Assembly (NCBI GenBank): GCA_009823505.1
Contig: VZQC01009601.1
Span: 319,934-383,933, forward strand
Source of the DNA: Rhizomys pruinosus
Taxonomy: Eukaryota; Chordata; Mammalia; Rodentia; Spalacidae
Direction: 5' to 3'
DNA length: 64,000 nucleotides
Below the pieces are notes generated by a model. The model was not told the origin of the DNA, searched no databases, and worked only from the letters and a program-made list of their open reading frames with translations. The position numbers and the translations under genes were made by a program. Positions 19,938 through 32,043 of the stretch are shown in pieces. The stretch's first letter is position 1. Each line of letters begins with the position of its first letter.

Positions 19938-20365
19938 ATTAATGTCTTAATGACCTAGTCAACTCTCAAAGCCCCCACTACCTCTCAACGCCTTTACATT
20001 AGGAATAAAAATTTAACATGGTTTCCAGAGGGAAACACCACATTCAGACCACAGCAGGCATGTAATCTTATATCTATGATGAAGTAATTATCATAAAGGA
20101 ATTTGAATATTATCACATTCAAGTTTGAGAACTGCAAGCTCTAGAGGGGAAGGAACAGTCCAGGATCTCTCTCACCACTGCTCCCTGCTGGCTACTCCAC
20201 CCCCATATGCGGAGCCAAGAGCAGAGCTCAGTTCTCTGCCTACATCCTCTGACTGTCAGTGAGTTTAGTCCTTCCTGCTTCCAACCCATCCACCCCGTGG
20301 AGTCTCTAAGATGATCATCAGGAATACACATACTATCATTTTCCTTTAAAAATATCTTTTGAATT

Positions 20366-20592
20366 TAAATTTATTATTTTATTTTTATTTTTTATGTGTA
20401 TGAGTGTATTGCCTGCATGTGTATAAATGCAGCCATGTTGTGCAGTGCCCATGGAGGTAAGAAGAAGGCATCAGACCTCCTTGAGCTAGAGTTACAGATG
20501 GTTGTTAGCCACCATGTGTGTGCTGGTAATTGAATCTGGGTCCTCTGTAAGAGCAGCCAGCGCTCTTAACCACTGAGACATCTTTCTAGCCC
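20366..20592 (-). repeat. B2 SINE
   Basis: 'tgcctgcatgtgtataaatg', 'gagctagagttacagatggt', end 'gagacatctttctagccc'. Confidence 0.88.
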
Positions 20593-20605
20593 AAATTTAT
20601 TTATT

Positions 20606-20760
20606 TATTTATTTTTGGTATTTTTGAGATAGGGTCTCCCTTTAGTCCCAGCTGGCCTGGAGCTGTCTATGTAGACCAGGCTGGCCTTGAACTCACAGAG
20701 ATCTGCCTGCCCCTGCCTCCCGAGTGCTAGAATTAAAGGCCTGCGCCACCACACCCGGCC
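20606..20760 (-). repeat. B1 SINE
   Basis: 'tttttgagatagggtctccc', 'gtagaccaggctggccttga', 'gcgccaccacacccggcc'. Confidence 0.9.
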
Positions 20761-20940
20761 CTATTTATTTTTATCTTATGTATTTTGCCTGCATCTATGT
20801 AAGCACACCATGAGTGTTCAGTGCTGTGGAGGCCAGAAGAGAGCATTGGATTTCAGTTGTGAGTGGGTGCTGGGAACTGAACCTAGGTCCTCTGCATGAG
20901 CAGCCAGTGCTCTTAACCACTAAGCTAGGGCTCCAGTCCC
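20761..20940 (-). repeat. B2 SINE, shortened
   Basis: 'ttttgcctgcatctatgtaa', 'gctgggaactgaacctaggt', end 'ctagggctccagtccc'. It lacks about 30 bases of the central region. Confidence 0.8.
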
Positions 20941-21239
20941 TAATCCTTTTCTGTAGAAAGAGGTTTCAGTCAAGTTCTTAGCCGCAGGTAAAAGACAAGT
21001 GTTTCCCAAGAGAACTTTCTTCACTCCGAAGACATGTGAGTGCTTTGTAATGTCACACCTCAGCACCTGTTCTTCCGCTGTGTTCCCCAGAAAGTAAAAG
21101 GGGCTGGTGGCACACAGACATTCACTAGTATGTCCGAGGTGAGGCTCTGTGTTCCCCGTGAAACTTTCTTGCTCACGGTGTCCCACTCTCTGTGGAAGAT
21201 GCACCTTGGTAAAAGCCCCATCGATGAACCAGTTCCCAT

Positions 21240-21690
21240 GCAGTTCCTCTCTGCCTGGTTTCTGTTGCTATAACAGAATACTCAAGACTGAGCTATTTGT
21301 AAAGAAAGAATATATTTTGGGGTTTGTTTCTCAAGTTGGGACTCAAGCTGTTTCAAGTCACAGTAGAAACAAAACAGGCTAAGTGTGTACCAAAGAGGAA
21401 GAGCAAGAGAGGTGGCCACGCTCTATGGTAGCCACTTCTCAGCAACCATCCCAGTCCTGTAGGAGAGAGAACTCATTAACCCATTCACCAGTGCTTCACC
21501 CAAGACCCAAATACCCCACATCAGGTCCTGCCTCCCAGGGCTGCGTTACACTGAAAAGTGGAGCTTCTGAAGGACATGCCCACTCCTCAGAGCTCTTACC
21601 AGGTGACGTGCAAGGACCAGAGAGCTGTCTCCCTTCCGGGTGACATTCCACACTGCTTAGGAGAGGGGCCCTACAGGCCGGCCCTGGGCA
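21240..21690 (-). repeat. old interspersed repeat, MaLR-like
   Basis: 'tttctgttgctataacagaa' and 'tactcaagactgagctattt', then the conserved 'cattcaccagtgcttcaccc' region. Same family pattern as at 15520. Confidence 0.4.
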
Positions 21691-21769
21691 GCGTGGGTAC
21701 ACCTCCTTCCAGGTCTGCACCCCATTCTTCAGAAATGGCTCTATTTGTAATAAAGTTACCATTTTGGGA

Positions 21770-22335
21770 ATCTTCTGTGCATCTGAATAAAATGTCCCCC
21801 ATAGACTCAGGTATTGAACAGTTGGTTCCTAGATTATGGAGCTACTCTGTAGAACTTTTAGGAGATTGAGCCTCGCTGGATGGATCAGGCCTTGTGATGT
21901 GTATGGTTCTGCTTCCTGTCTTCTCTCTGCTTCTTTTTTATTATTATTTTATTTTTTATGTGTATGAGTGTTTTGCCTGCATGCATGTAAGTGCACCCAT
22001 GCATGCAATGTCCCATAAGGTCGTAGGAGGGTGTTAGACCCCTGGAACTGGAGTTACAGATGGTGTGAGCTGCTGTGTGGGTTCTGGGGCCCCTTCAGAA
22101 GCAGCAAGTGCTTTAACTGTTGCGCCATCTCTCCAGCCCCTCTCCTCACTTCTTGATCAACCCAGATGTGAACAAACAGCCTCAGCCTCTCGCTACCACA
22201 AGCAACAACTGTTCCTAGAGCTGGGCCTTCCCAACCAGACTGCACCTCAAACCGGGAGCCAAAATAGATCTTTGGTCCCTTAAGTTGCTTCCTGTCAGCC
22301 TCTTGGTCACGCAGTGAGGAAAGCGACTCGGCAGT
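21770..22335 (+). repeat. old LTR-like interspersed repeat, interrupted by B2
   Basis: 'ataaaatgtcccccatagac', 'gagattgagcctcgctggat' and the terminal block 'gagccaaaatagatctttgg...taagttgcttcctgtcag' follow a well-known rodent repeat pattern. A B2 at 21935-22138 splits it. Confidence 0.45.
21935..22138 (-). repeat. B2 SINE
   Basis: T-rich start, 'gtgttttgcctgcatgcatg', 'ctggaactggagttacagat', end 'tgcgccatctctccagcccc'. Confidence 0.88.
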
Positions 22336-22885
22336 ACCCAATGGTGTTTCTCTTTTCAGCAGGGCTTGAACGAGATTCTCTGCATGTAATGGAATTTCTC
22401 TTTCCTGCCACTAACAATTTTTCAGAGCTCAGAGGGAACAAGCCTGACACGGGGGCTATTGGAAGTTCCATGGGCATCTGCATTAACATTAACGGGTGGA
22501 CTTAAGGAACGGCTGTAGCCAGATGCGACTCAGCTCGGCATCGTTTGCCTTTCCTGATGCAGCAGAACTGTGGCGACCCGAGCGGATACAAAACACCGAG
22601 CCACAAACAGCCCTCGTGGAAACGACCACAGGAATTGGGGCCTAGCTGGCAACCATAGGATTCTTGTGCAGTGCTGTGTGGGCGGAGGTCTGTCGGCTGT
22701 CTGTTCGTCTCTCCTCCCTCCCACTTCGTTTTCCTTTCAACTTCTTTACTTGGACTCAACCGAAAAAGTGACAGTTACTGAAGAGCGAGGCACCCTCCTA
22801 AGTCTGCTGACAAGGTCAGCACATCAGAATGAGACTGGGATGTATGGAGGACGCACTGACATGGCTCATGCCTGAGCAAGTGCTG
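22336..22885. other. unique sequence, no gene seen
   Basis: No supported coding frame or repeat. Confidence 0.4.
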
Positions 22886-23005
22886 TGTTCTCATTTATTT
22901 ATTGTGTGTGCATAGGGAGTAGAGTGTGGAGGTCAGAGGACAATTTTCGGGGGTCAAACACAGGTGCTCAGGCTTGGCAGCAAGAGACTCATCTCTCTAG
23001 CCCCA
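22886..23005 (-). repeat. B3 SINE
   Basis: 'gtgtggaggtcagaggacaa', 'caggcttggcagcaagagac', end 'ctcatctctctagcccc'. Confidence 0.7.
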
Positions 23006-23330
23006 CAATTCATTCTTGCTCTGTGACTTTTGATCACACTCGATCTGAAAGTCCAGCAAGAGGTTGGAAGCTCCTGTCCCACACTGCTTGTCAGTTATCT
23101 GACTCACAGAGATGCCTGGCTCCACCTGGTGGGAAAACTCCCAGATGTGCTTGGCTGGAAACGGCCAGGAAAGTCATTCAGGTTCTGTACATCTGAGCTT
23201 ATGCGTCTCTACGCGCTGGGTAACACATAGCGGAGACCTGGATTCTAGCTGAGGAATCAGAGCCAGCTGAGAAGCGCTGACTCACCAAAGAGGGAGATGC
23301 GAGTGAGCAGCAAGCGAGGAGTCAACCCAG

Positions 23331-23577
23331 AACCAAGCGGTAAGTACCACGAGACAGGAAGGAGAATCCCGTCCACTCAGGACCAAGCGGTAAGTACCAC
23401 GAGACAGGAAGGAGAATCCCGTCCACTCAGGACCAAGCGGTAAGTACCACGAGACAGGAAGGAGAATCTGTCCACTCAGAACCAAGCGGTAAGTACCACG
23501 AGACAGGAAGGAGAATCTGTCCACTCAGAACCAAGCGGTAAGTACCACGAGGCAGGAAGGAGAATCCCGTCCACCAG
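23331..23577. repeat. 49/50-bp minisatellite, 5 copies
   Basis: Units start at 23331, 23381, 23431, 23480 and 23529 with 'accaagcggtaagtaccacg' and 'gacaggaaggagaatc'. The last two lack one base. Each plus-strand unit contains GGTAAGT, a consensus 5' splice-site core. Minus-strand frames are repeat translations. Confidence 0.93.
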
Positions 23578-25002
23578 GAGGTCGGAGCAGGATCCGAGGA
23601 GGACTCTCCTGGCCTGGGAAAGGCGGTTCTCAGCAGGGCACAGGCTGACCCCACCTCCTGCTGCATTGCAGAGCTGGTCTGAGAGTCTTACTGCTCTCTA
23701 GGGCATCGGACAGGAAGTCTGCTTACAGTGGGTGTGTGTGGCTCCAGCCCAGCCCCACTGCACGCTCCACAGCTGGTCCGAAAGGGGTAGAAGGAAGCGT
23801 GTCTCCTGCAAGTGTGGATGCTGCTATGGTCTAGGCCCTGTGTGGACGCTGGCAGCCACCTGCCCATTGTCCCAGAGCCAGCCTCCAGGCCAGGGTCCTG
23901 TCCTTTTCTCTGGGCTGAGCTCTGGGGCAATTATTCCTTATTGACCCTTCTCCATCTAATTCATGTCTCACATGCGTCCTTTCTTACTTCATGCCCGAGT
24001 GGCGTGACCCATAATAGATGGCTTATCATGAGCGCTGTATATGCATAACTTCGAAGTCGGTTTCTGGCATTTCAAACTCAACAGGGTAAACAGTCGGCCC
24101 ACTCTCTTCTCCCTGATGAGCTCCTGATCTCCTTTGTCCTTCCACACGTGCCGTCACCAGAACCCAGATCCCCAGCCCCTAGGTATCTCAGATTTGTTTC
24201 CCACGCCCATCTTTTCCCACGCCCATCCTGATGGAAATCAGGTAAGCGATGATGGTGTTTAGGCAGCAGGCACCTCTAGAAGCTTTGGGACTCCTCGTCA
24301 CATGTCCTCACAGAGCTTCTCGGATGACGGGCAGACTCTGAAGATAGCTCCTTCATCCACCAGGAATGCTGCTGTCAAGGCTTTCGGAGACGTGGAGGGT
24401 CTGTGTGCTGTTAGAGGGCCGTGATGCCAAGCATCGGCCAGGAGGAGTAGCACTGGGTTTGGGGCAGAGCCCAGGCTCTGATGTTGGGGTGCAGACTGAG
24501 TCCAGGAGGCTGACGGGCTGCGCAGATGATCTCTGCAGGGGCTCCCACCGCCTTCTCTCTGATGACAGCCAGCTTCCCCATCTCTTATGCTCAAAGCGTG
24601 AGCTCAGTGACAGGTTTGTGGGATGAAGGGAAAGGCAGTTCGCTACAAGAGCTCCATGGCTGTCTTTGCTGCCTTTGCTTTAGATTTCCTGAGGAGCTCA
24701 GTGCCCAGCATGACGTGGGAGCCAAGACACCCCCAATTCCAACCCAGGCACACTGGTTCCCCTCATCTCTGCTCTGCTTGCTCTGAGGTGGGGAGCAGAG
24801 CTGCTGGAAGGGACCTCCTGTGGCAGCTGTCTACCGCCACATCCTAGCCTGGCAGCGCAAATCAGGCCCAGTCCTGCCTCCACTGGGCTCACCCCATGGA
24901 GGTTCTGGGAGAATCCACACCAAGCTCCTCCACCCTACTTGGGTTGGGGGAGACACCCCCTCATTCATCTGGCCAGAGCTGGAAAACTGTTTTTGGATTC
25001 TT
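23578..25002. other. unique, GC-richer sequence, no gene proven
   Basis: Several overlapping frames of 60-98 codons occur on both strands, none with a recognisable domain or conserved exon boundary. No repeat found. If a host exon lies in this window, this low-repeat stretch is a reasonable place to test, but I see no positive evidence. Confidence 0.35.
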
Positions 25003-25165
25003 CTTTTTTTTGGGGGGGGGGGTCTTTTCAATGCAAGGTCTCCTGTTAATTCCAGCTGGACTGGAGCTCACTATGTAGACCAGCTGGCCTTGAACTCGTA
25101 GGAATCCGCCTGGCTCTGCCTCCCGAGTGCTGGGATTAAAAGCGTGTACCACCACGCCTTTCAGA
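25003..25165 (-). repeat. B1 SINE
   Basis: A (T)n(G)n start is followed by 'ctggagctcactatgtagac', 'ctgcctcccgagtgctggga' and 'taccaccacgcc'. Confidence 0.88.
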
Positions 25166-25774
25166 ATTTTTGTGGGCATGACTTTTATAAAAATGGACAT
25201 AGTCTGGACTTTTGGTTAACCCCAGCAAAACCATGTGCTTTGTGTCTTGTGACCTGGCACCTGATCTTGTTTCCTGGAAGCCTCAACTTAGTTCTCCACC
25301 CAAAAATACAATGAATGAATGTGGGTGTGCTTGAGAACTGACTTATCAAAGAGCTGGAAGCAAGCACCCCACCCACCCACTTTGCACACAATGGAGACTG
25401 GGAAGAACAGGTGATCTTGGATGAGTGAGACATTCTAGAACTAGGGATGAAAATGCCAGATGGTCAGTTAAAGTTAACATGGAGCCAAACGTGTACTTCC
25501 CCCAGTTAGAGGCTGGAGAAACCATTTTGAATAAGATTATGCGTGGGGCCCGACTCAAGGACACAGGTCTAGGGACGATGGAGTTCCAGGAGACAGACTG
25601 TTCCAAAAAATATCCAGGGGAATGAGTGTCCTCTGAATTCCGGCCTGCTTTTAAAAACTAAATTTAAAAGTCAGGCTTTTTGTTTAAGTAATTATAACGT
25701 TGGCATAGTAACACTGCAAATTTTCTTAGCAAGCTAACCAGGAAGATGCGTCGGGAAAATACAGCTAACTTGAG
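25166..25774. other. unique sequence, no gene seen
   Basis: Nothing recognised on either strand. Confidence 0.4.
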
Positions 25775-26214
25775 AGAAGACAAGGCATGTGGACCTGACG
25801 ACGTCACCTGATGTGACTAGAGCAGAAGACAAGGCATGTGGAGCTGACTTTTAGGTCAGGCCAGGGCAAAAAGCCAAATGGCATAGACCAGAAAGACCCT
25901 CCTTTCTTTTTTGGTCAGGCCAGATTCCCATGAGACCTCTGGACCTGAGACCCACCTCTAGATCTGAGCCCCAGACCTGGTTAATTGGCCAGATTCCAAC
26001 ATATCATCATTCCCTCCCCCTATAAAAGGCTCTCTCCCCTCCCAGTGCGGCTTTCTCCAGGTCCCGGAAGGCCATGGATTCGCCTGAGAGAGCATTTCCT
26101 GGAATAAAAGCCTGCCTTGGTTTACTTTTAATTTGGACTGATTCAGCCCTTTTTCTTAGTGTCAGATACCTATACTTCTTACTGACCACATCACTTGATG
26201 TGACTAGAGCAGAA
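25775..26214 (+). mobile_element. LTR-like unit with TATA and poly(A) signal
   Basis: tataaaag at 26021 and AATAAA at 26103-26108 lie in promoter-then-polyadenylation order about 80 bases apart, as in an LTR. The 19-base word tgatgtgactagagcagaa occurs at 25809-25827 and 26196-26214 and brackets the unit. Another 19-base word, agaagacaaggcatgtgga, occurs at 25775-25793 and 25824-25842. The exact LTR ends are not resolved and no family is recognised. Confidence 0.55.
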
Positions 26215-26779
26215 TTCTTGCAGATGTGGGATTAGAGGCCACTGCAGTGCACAGAGCACCATCTTGCAGAAAGAACTGAAGCTGTCTGCCAGTGCAAGGC
26301 ACTGCTTGCTCGGACATTTTCATAGACCGATGACTTGCAAAGACCTTCTGAGGGGAATCGTGTTTCCATTATTAGTATCTGACTACCAGTGGGGGATAAG
26401 ACCTGGGGGTGGGGCTTAATTGCCAAACCACATCATGTAGAGGAGGTAGGATTTTAAAAAGCAGCAACAATCCCGGTAGTCTTGCACTGCAGGGAGCAGA
26501 GAAGTGAAGAAGCACAACCTACCCTCAACTTCAAACAGGAACACAGAGGTGTGAGCCCTGCCCAGCAGCCAGCTCCCAGTCCTTAGTCATAGAATGGGGT
26601 CAGAGTTCTTTGGTTGGGCCTCTCCCCTCCTGGGTTGTTGCTTCTGCTGAACCTGCTGGATAGCAAAGTATCTACCTGATGCTTTCTAAATATAGATTTA
26701 GACAGTCCCATAAATCTGTGGTTTAAAATATTTTTGCTTATTGAATTTTTGTCAGAATAGATTTCAATCTGATGTAGAA
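26215..26779. other. unique sequence, no gene seen
   Basis: No repeat, RNA gene or supported frame. Confidence 0.4.
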
Positions 26780-27130
26780 CTCGTGTTTACTGTTTTGTCA
26801 TCGCTGTGACAAAATGCAGCTCAGGGAAGGAAGGTTGTCCTTGGCCACTATTCTGAGGGGACCCAGTCCATCGTTATGGCAGCAGGAGTGTGAGGCAGCT
26901 GGTCAGGGGCTTCCTCACCCCCGGATGCAGATTGGGGCTTGGTGGAGAGAGGCAAAAGCCAGGCGACAGTTGTGCTCTGCTCACGTCTTCCTTGTTCTAG
27001 GACAGCAGCCCATGGGATGGTGCTGCCCACATTCGGAGGGTGGAGGGGTCTTGCCCTCTTAGTTAAATTTCTCTGGAAACATCCTTGAGACACACATTCC
27101 TACAGGATTCCAAATCTAGTCAAGTTGATG
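26780..27130 (-). repeat. old rodent interspersed repeat
   Basis: 'gttttgtcatcgctgtgaca' at the left and 'ccaaatctagtcaagttgat' at the right. It shares the 'cccacattc...gcagg' and 'gagacacacattc' blocks with 29357-29690 and 6765-7075. Confidence 0.45.
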
Positions 27131-27644
27131 GGAACTAGTAAAGCATTGGACCTTCATCTGGGTGTTTCACTGTGAATGGAACCCTTCTGGAAAGCATACC
27201 ATCTGTCAGTCCGAGGGCACTGGTTCTCAGACCCCCTCCAGTACCCAAACCTGTGCCTGCTCAAGTCCCTTTTAAAAATGGCCTTGTAGGCACACAGAGC
27301 CTGTGTGCATCCTCCTACAGACCTTCAATCCTGCCTAAATGACTTACAGTATCTGGTCAATGTAAATGCAGCGTCAGTGTCTGTAGTCAGATAAGGGAAA
27401 ATGAGTTTGTACTTGTTCAATACAGATGCGATCTTTTTTTTTTTTTTTAAATATATTTGATCTAATATTGACTCAGTGGATTGGGGTTGCGGACCGCACT
27501 AGATTTAGATCAACAAGCATCCTTGGGCTCTGCAGCAACAACTGTGGTCCGGGTGGGGGCAGGGCTGCCCTCATTAGCAGGAAACAGGCTGAGAGACTTG
27601 CCATTCAACACCATCTGCTCTGCTACAGCAAACCTGTTATAGAG
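27131..27644. other. no gene seen
   Basis: A poly-T run lies near 27430. Otherwise nothing recognised. Confidence 0.35.
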
Positions 27645-27697
27645 AGGGGGCTGGGAGGAGACTGGGGGCTGGGAGGAGACTGGGGGCTGGGAGGAGA
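27645..27697. repeat. 18-bp G-rich tandem repeat, 3 copies
   Basis: Unit gggggctgggaggagact is repeated head to tail about three times. It has runs of three to five Gs that could in principle form a G-quadruplex. Confidence 0.85.
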
Positions 27698-28030
27698 GAG
27701 GCAAAGCCAGGTCACAAGCTAGATCTGGGGGGCTGCACCAGCAGGCCGTGTCACATGTGAAGGCTCTTGGCCAGCGCAGTGTCCTGCATGCTGGGGCTGC
27801 CCAGGCATTCAGCTGGCACTGATTGCTAGGATGGAAATACAGAGCTGGGAAGCTGGAACCAGTAATGGGTGTGTGAGAGCCAGCCTGGAGCGACAGAAGA
27901 GAGGCAGGCACAGGGCAGAGACCGCACGGGGTTCTCCAAGAGGAGGAGGGGCTTTTGCTAGGACACCAGAAAAACAGGCGCAGGAATGAAGAAAATTCCC
28001 AGCATCCTGATTTTTCAGCAATGATATTGT

Positions 28031-28277
28031 TTTTTTTTTTAATTTTATTTATTTTTGTATGTGTATGAATGTGTACTGTCTGCATGTAGGTCTGTGCACC
28101 CGTGTCCTGCAATGCCACGGAGGTCAGAAGAGGGTCTCAGGTTCCCCTAGAACTGGAGTTCTCCTGGAATTGGAGTTTCAGATGGTTCTCAGCCGCCGTG
28201 TGGGTGCTGGGGATCGAACCCGGGTCCTCTGCAAGAGCAGTCGGTGCTCTTAACTGCTAGGCTATCTCTCCAGCCTC
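28031..28277 (-). repeat. B2 SINE with target duplication
   Basis: Complete reverse B2, flanked by tcagcaatgRtattgt at 28015-28030 and 28278-28293 (16 bases, one difference). Confidence 0.95.
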
Positions 28278-28435
28278 TCAGCAATGGTATTGTAAAGCCT
28301 GCTCTGGTTTCAGCACAGTTTGTGCTCTGTATTAAGTATTTGTTGATTTAGTCTCCTTATAATATCCTCAGTGGGCAGGGCTTTTCCAACTCTTAACACT
28401 AGAAAAAAAAAAAGCCTCTTAAGATTAACTGGTCA

Positions 28436-28665
28436 AAAGGGCTGGAGAGATAGCTCAATGGTTAAGAGCACTGGCTGGTCTTGCAGAGGACCTGGGTTCG
28501 ATTCCCAGCACATATCAGTTAACAACTGTCTGTAGCTCTAGTTCCTATAGTTCTAGTTCCAGGGGAATCTGATGCCCTTCTGACTTCTGAAGACAGCATT
28601 GCATGACATGAGTGCATTTATACACATGCAGGTAATATACTCATACACATAGAAAATGTAAGACA
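28436..28665 (+). repeat. B2 SINE with target duplication
   Basis: Head 'gggctggagagatagctcaa'. Flanked by attaactggtca at 28424-28435 and 28666-28677. A short internal duplication ('ctagttcc' repeated) lies at about 28540-28562. Confidence 0.93.
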
Positions 28666-28677
28666 ATTAACTGGTCA

Positions 28678-29356
28678 GCCAAACAGCTGTCTCTGGCTTG
28701 GGCAGAACCATAACTTCCTGTGTTTTCCAGGTCAGTCACCTGGTCAGAACTACCCGTAGGAAAGGGTTCACCTTTAGTCACACTTAGGATGTAGACTGGT
28801 GGAATACCTAGTGCATTAATGACACGGGGAACTTTCCCTGCCTGGAATCCCCACCCCAGTACAGTGCTGACGGATCCTGGCCACAGTCATGAGCTCTGGG
28901 TAAAAGCGTAACCCTCCTTTCTTCTTTCTATCTCTCTGTTAACCATGCTTTCCCTAGCGTTTTTGGGCCTGCCTGACGTCCTGGGCTTTCTTACTTTTTC
29001 TTTTACACTCCGAGGCCACATGGCTGACCCCGCGCTGGTCTAAGCCAGCATGGCTCTCCAGCTTCCCCCCTTTCCCTTCTTTTCTCCTGCCCAGAGCAGA
29101 TGCTGAGATTCACGGCTTGCCTGGTGATCTTCTTTTAATTCTAATAAAATCATCCTAAAGCTTCCATTTGAATTCACTCTTAAACGCTTTCATGAATGAG
29201 ACCAAGGCTGTAGTTCCCCTGCATCAATACTGGCTGGAAAAGAGGCTGGCTAGCTCGGAGAAGGAGAGCAAAGCAAGCAAGCAGCTTCAGGCTTTCGGAG
29301 GGTCAGGAATGGCCCGGGCTTCCTCCTGGGGGTCCAGCTCTGAAGACCCCTAGGGT
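28678..29356. other. unique sequence, no gene seen
   Basis: No repeat or supported coding frame recognised. Confidence 0.4.
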
Positions 29357-29690
29357 CTTAGTTTGTTTTCTTGCTGTACCATAAAATGCCTAATGAGGAC
29401 AACTTAGGGGAAGGAAGGCTTTATTTTGGCTCGTGCTTGAGTGGTATCTCCACAACGGCAGGAAGGCCCTGGGTGAGACCGCTGGTCACACCTACAGTCA
29501 GGAGCATGAGGCGAATGCTGGTGCATTTCTCCTTTTGACTGGGTTCAGGACCCTCCTTGGCAATGAGATGGTAGTGCCTACATTCAGCGTGGGTCCTCCT
29601 TCCCCACTTAAACTTTGTGGAAATGCCTTCCTAGACACACCCAGAGTTGTGTTTCTCTGGTGATTCTCAATCCAGGCCAGCTGACTATGA
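29357..29690 (-). repeat. old rodent interspersed repeat
   Basis: 'gtcttagtttgttttcttgc' at the left; 'acattcagcgtgggtcctcc', 'agacacacccagagttgtgt' and 'caatccaggccagctgacta' at the right. Same family as 6765-7075 and 26780-27130. Confidence 0.5.
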
Positions 29691-29756
29691 CTATTAACCG
29701 CCATCCAGGCTACACTTGAACTCTTCTCTGTGTCTCCACATCCCATCCATGGTTGT

Positions 29757-30098
29757 CCTGGATAGCTTTAATGTCAACTTGACATACCTGGGTTGAGAGA
29801 ACCTCAGTTGTTGCATGTTGTGGGTGGGTGGTGGCATCCCTGGGCAGATTGTTCTGTGTTGTTTAAGAAAGCAGGCTGAGCATGGGACAGGGGCCAAGCC
29901 AGTAAGCAGCGTTCCTCCATGGCCTGTGCTTCAGCTCCTGCCTCCAGGTTACTGCTCTGCGTTGCTGCCTTGGTGATGAACTATTGTCCCTACGTGATAA
30001 ACTGTGACCTGGAGATGTGAGCCAAACAAACCTGTTCCTCTCCAAGTTGGTATTGGTCAGTGTTTTGTCACAGAGATTGAAAGCAAACTAGAGCAGTG
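29757..30098 (+). repeat. old interspersed repeat (URR1-like?)
   Basis: Begins 'ctggatagctttaatgtcaa', passes 'gcgttcctccatggcctgtg' and ends 'tgttttgtcacagagattga'. The same family occurs at 44698-45105, 62663-62998 (plus) and 51972-52388 (minus). The name is tentative. Confidence 0.5.
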
Positions 30099-31782
30099 GT
30101 CCACGGCCCTCCCGCTCCTTCAGTCTCTCAACATGAAGGGGCTAGCCCACTCGTCTCAGCCTTTCCATGGCCCTCCCCGCTCTCCCAGGCCAGGAGCACC
30201 ATTTCTGACACCTCCATTGTGCACACTTTTAATTCACCAGCATAGAGATTGCTCCCAGGGACACAAACCTAATCTGAGCTCCTGTTCTTGACCCCAGCAC
30301 AGCCCCACATCTCAGGGTCTCTGGTTGGCTGCCCTGTATCTCCTGTCATCCTCAGTGAACTGCTTCTGCTAACCTCTGCTCTATTCCGGGTGATAGGGCT
30401 CAGCATACGCTAACCCCAAACACAACTTCAGGAGAGAGAACATGTAACCCCGTATATCATACATGTATATCATACATGCTGCCTGTATAGTATGATAATT
30501 ATTTGGAGTTTATTTTCAGAAATGACAGATGTGGGAGAAGCTCTGGGTCATCTGTTTTGTAAGAGAAAGTAGTGTTAGTGAAGAACATCCCCACATGTCA
30601 AAGTACCCCATCTCTACCCCTAGACAGGGACACTCAGTTCCTGAGGACACTGGCCTAAATGGGAGGTACCCACTGCAGCCTGCCAAACAAACCTGACCAT
30701 GTTCAACAGTCAGACAGGCCTGTGCCCACACCCTTCTTCTGTTCCACACAAAGGTATTTAAGCTTGGAGTTTAAACAGCCTGAATTTTGAGATTTATTCA
30801 TACCTCAGGGCATCTCCCGAATGTCCAGGAGATACCCTTGTGAAGCTTCCGGTTGCTTTTCTCTTCATGAACTGCCTCTTGCAGGACGTGCCAGCTCAGA
30901 ACCATGAAGAGCCGCTGTGTAGCTTCTCCTGGGGGACATGCAAAGAAACATCTACTTATCCCAAGCAGGACACTGAGGAAGAACTAAGAACATTCCATTC
31001 CGGTCCTGCTGCGTGGAGTTGCCTACAGGGGCCTGGGTGACCCCAAAGCAGCTGCATTGCCACACAGCTCCACCACAGTGTGGGTGATGGCTCACAAGCC
31101 TGCACCCCTGACTCCCCATCCCCAGTCAGCCTTCCACTTCTTTTAAAAACGCTTCCCAAGACCACAAGCAGATGGTAGAGCAGGGGTGAGCGGTACAGGA
31201 ATATTAGGTCAGACTGACGGAAGGGCTTTTCTACGAGGGAGCGTCAGCCTCATGGTCATTACCAGAGTTCTGGAACCAATGCGTTATTCTGTCTATTCCA
31301 TTGCCATGACGGAGGGCCACCGTGTCCCCCAGGCTGTCGCAGCACTCTGCCTCATGATGGCCCATAGTCTTGTGACACTGGGAGAACATAGCTCTATTAA
31401 CATAGAGTAGAGGAGAAAATTATTTTTCCTCCCCTACAAAAGACACCCATCTCCCCACTCCTGTAGGCCTTTATTAATGGACACTTCTCCAGTGAAATTT
31501 TTATTAGTGCCTTAGTTGTTACATCACAGATCCTCTGGCTGCAGCTCTAGCCCAGAAATTGGGCCAGGCTCCTGCTGTGAGGGTTAGTGAATATTCTTCT
31601 CAGGGGAAAAGCGGGCCCACCCCACCTCCGGCAACTGCACTGCGAGGTAAGTTTGCATCTGCATTCTACCGCCCTTCTCCCTGAAGCCCCAGCCTCTGCC
31701 TGTTGGAACACTGTCAGTGTTTTGTGAAATGAAATCCTCCCTGTTTCTATAATCAAAGTACGAGCTTTCAATTTTGTCCTTT
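30099..31782. other. unique sequence, no gene seen
   Basis: Overlapping short frames on both strands without recognisable domains. No clear repeat, RNA gene or CpG island. Confidence 0.4.
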
Positions 31783-31792
31783 AACACAGCCC

Positions 31793-32027
31793 GTTTTTTT
31801 TTTTTTAATTTATGTGTATGAATGTACTGTCTGCATGCAGGTTTGTGCACCCGTGTTGTGCAATGCCGCGGAGGTCAGAAGAAGGTGTCGGATTCCCCCG
31901 GAACTGGAGTTCTCCTGGAGTTGGAGTTACAGACGGTTCTCAGCCACTATGTGGGTGCTGGGGATCGAACCCGGCTCCTCTGCAAGAGCGGTTGGCACTC
32001 TTAACCGCTAGGCCATCTCTCCAGCCC
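31793..32027 (-). repeat. B2 SINE with target duplication
   Basis: Complete reverse B2 flanked by aacacagccc at 31783-31792 and 32028-32037. Confidence 0.95.
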
Positions 32028-32043
32028 AACACAGCCCATTCTT

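Larger units (their letters stand above)
19405..20066 (-). mobile_element. MaLR-like LTR, interrupted
   Basis: 'gactgggtaacttataaaac' and 'ggaggttctggaagttctgg' at the left and 'tttccagagggaaacaccac' with 'cagaccacagcagg' at the right match the two ends of a reverse-oriented MaLR LTR. A (CT)n run and a B4 SINE interrupt it at 19681-19937. Confidence 0.5.
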
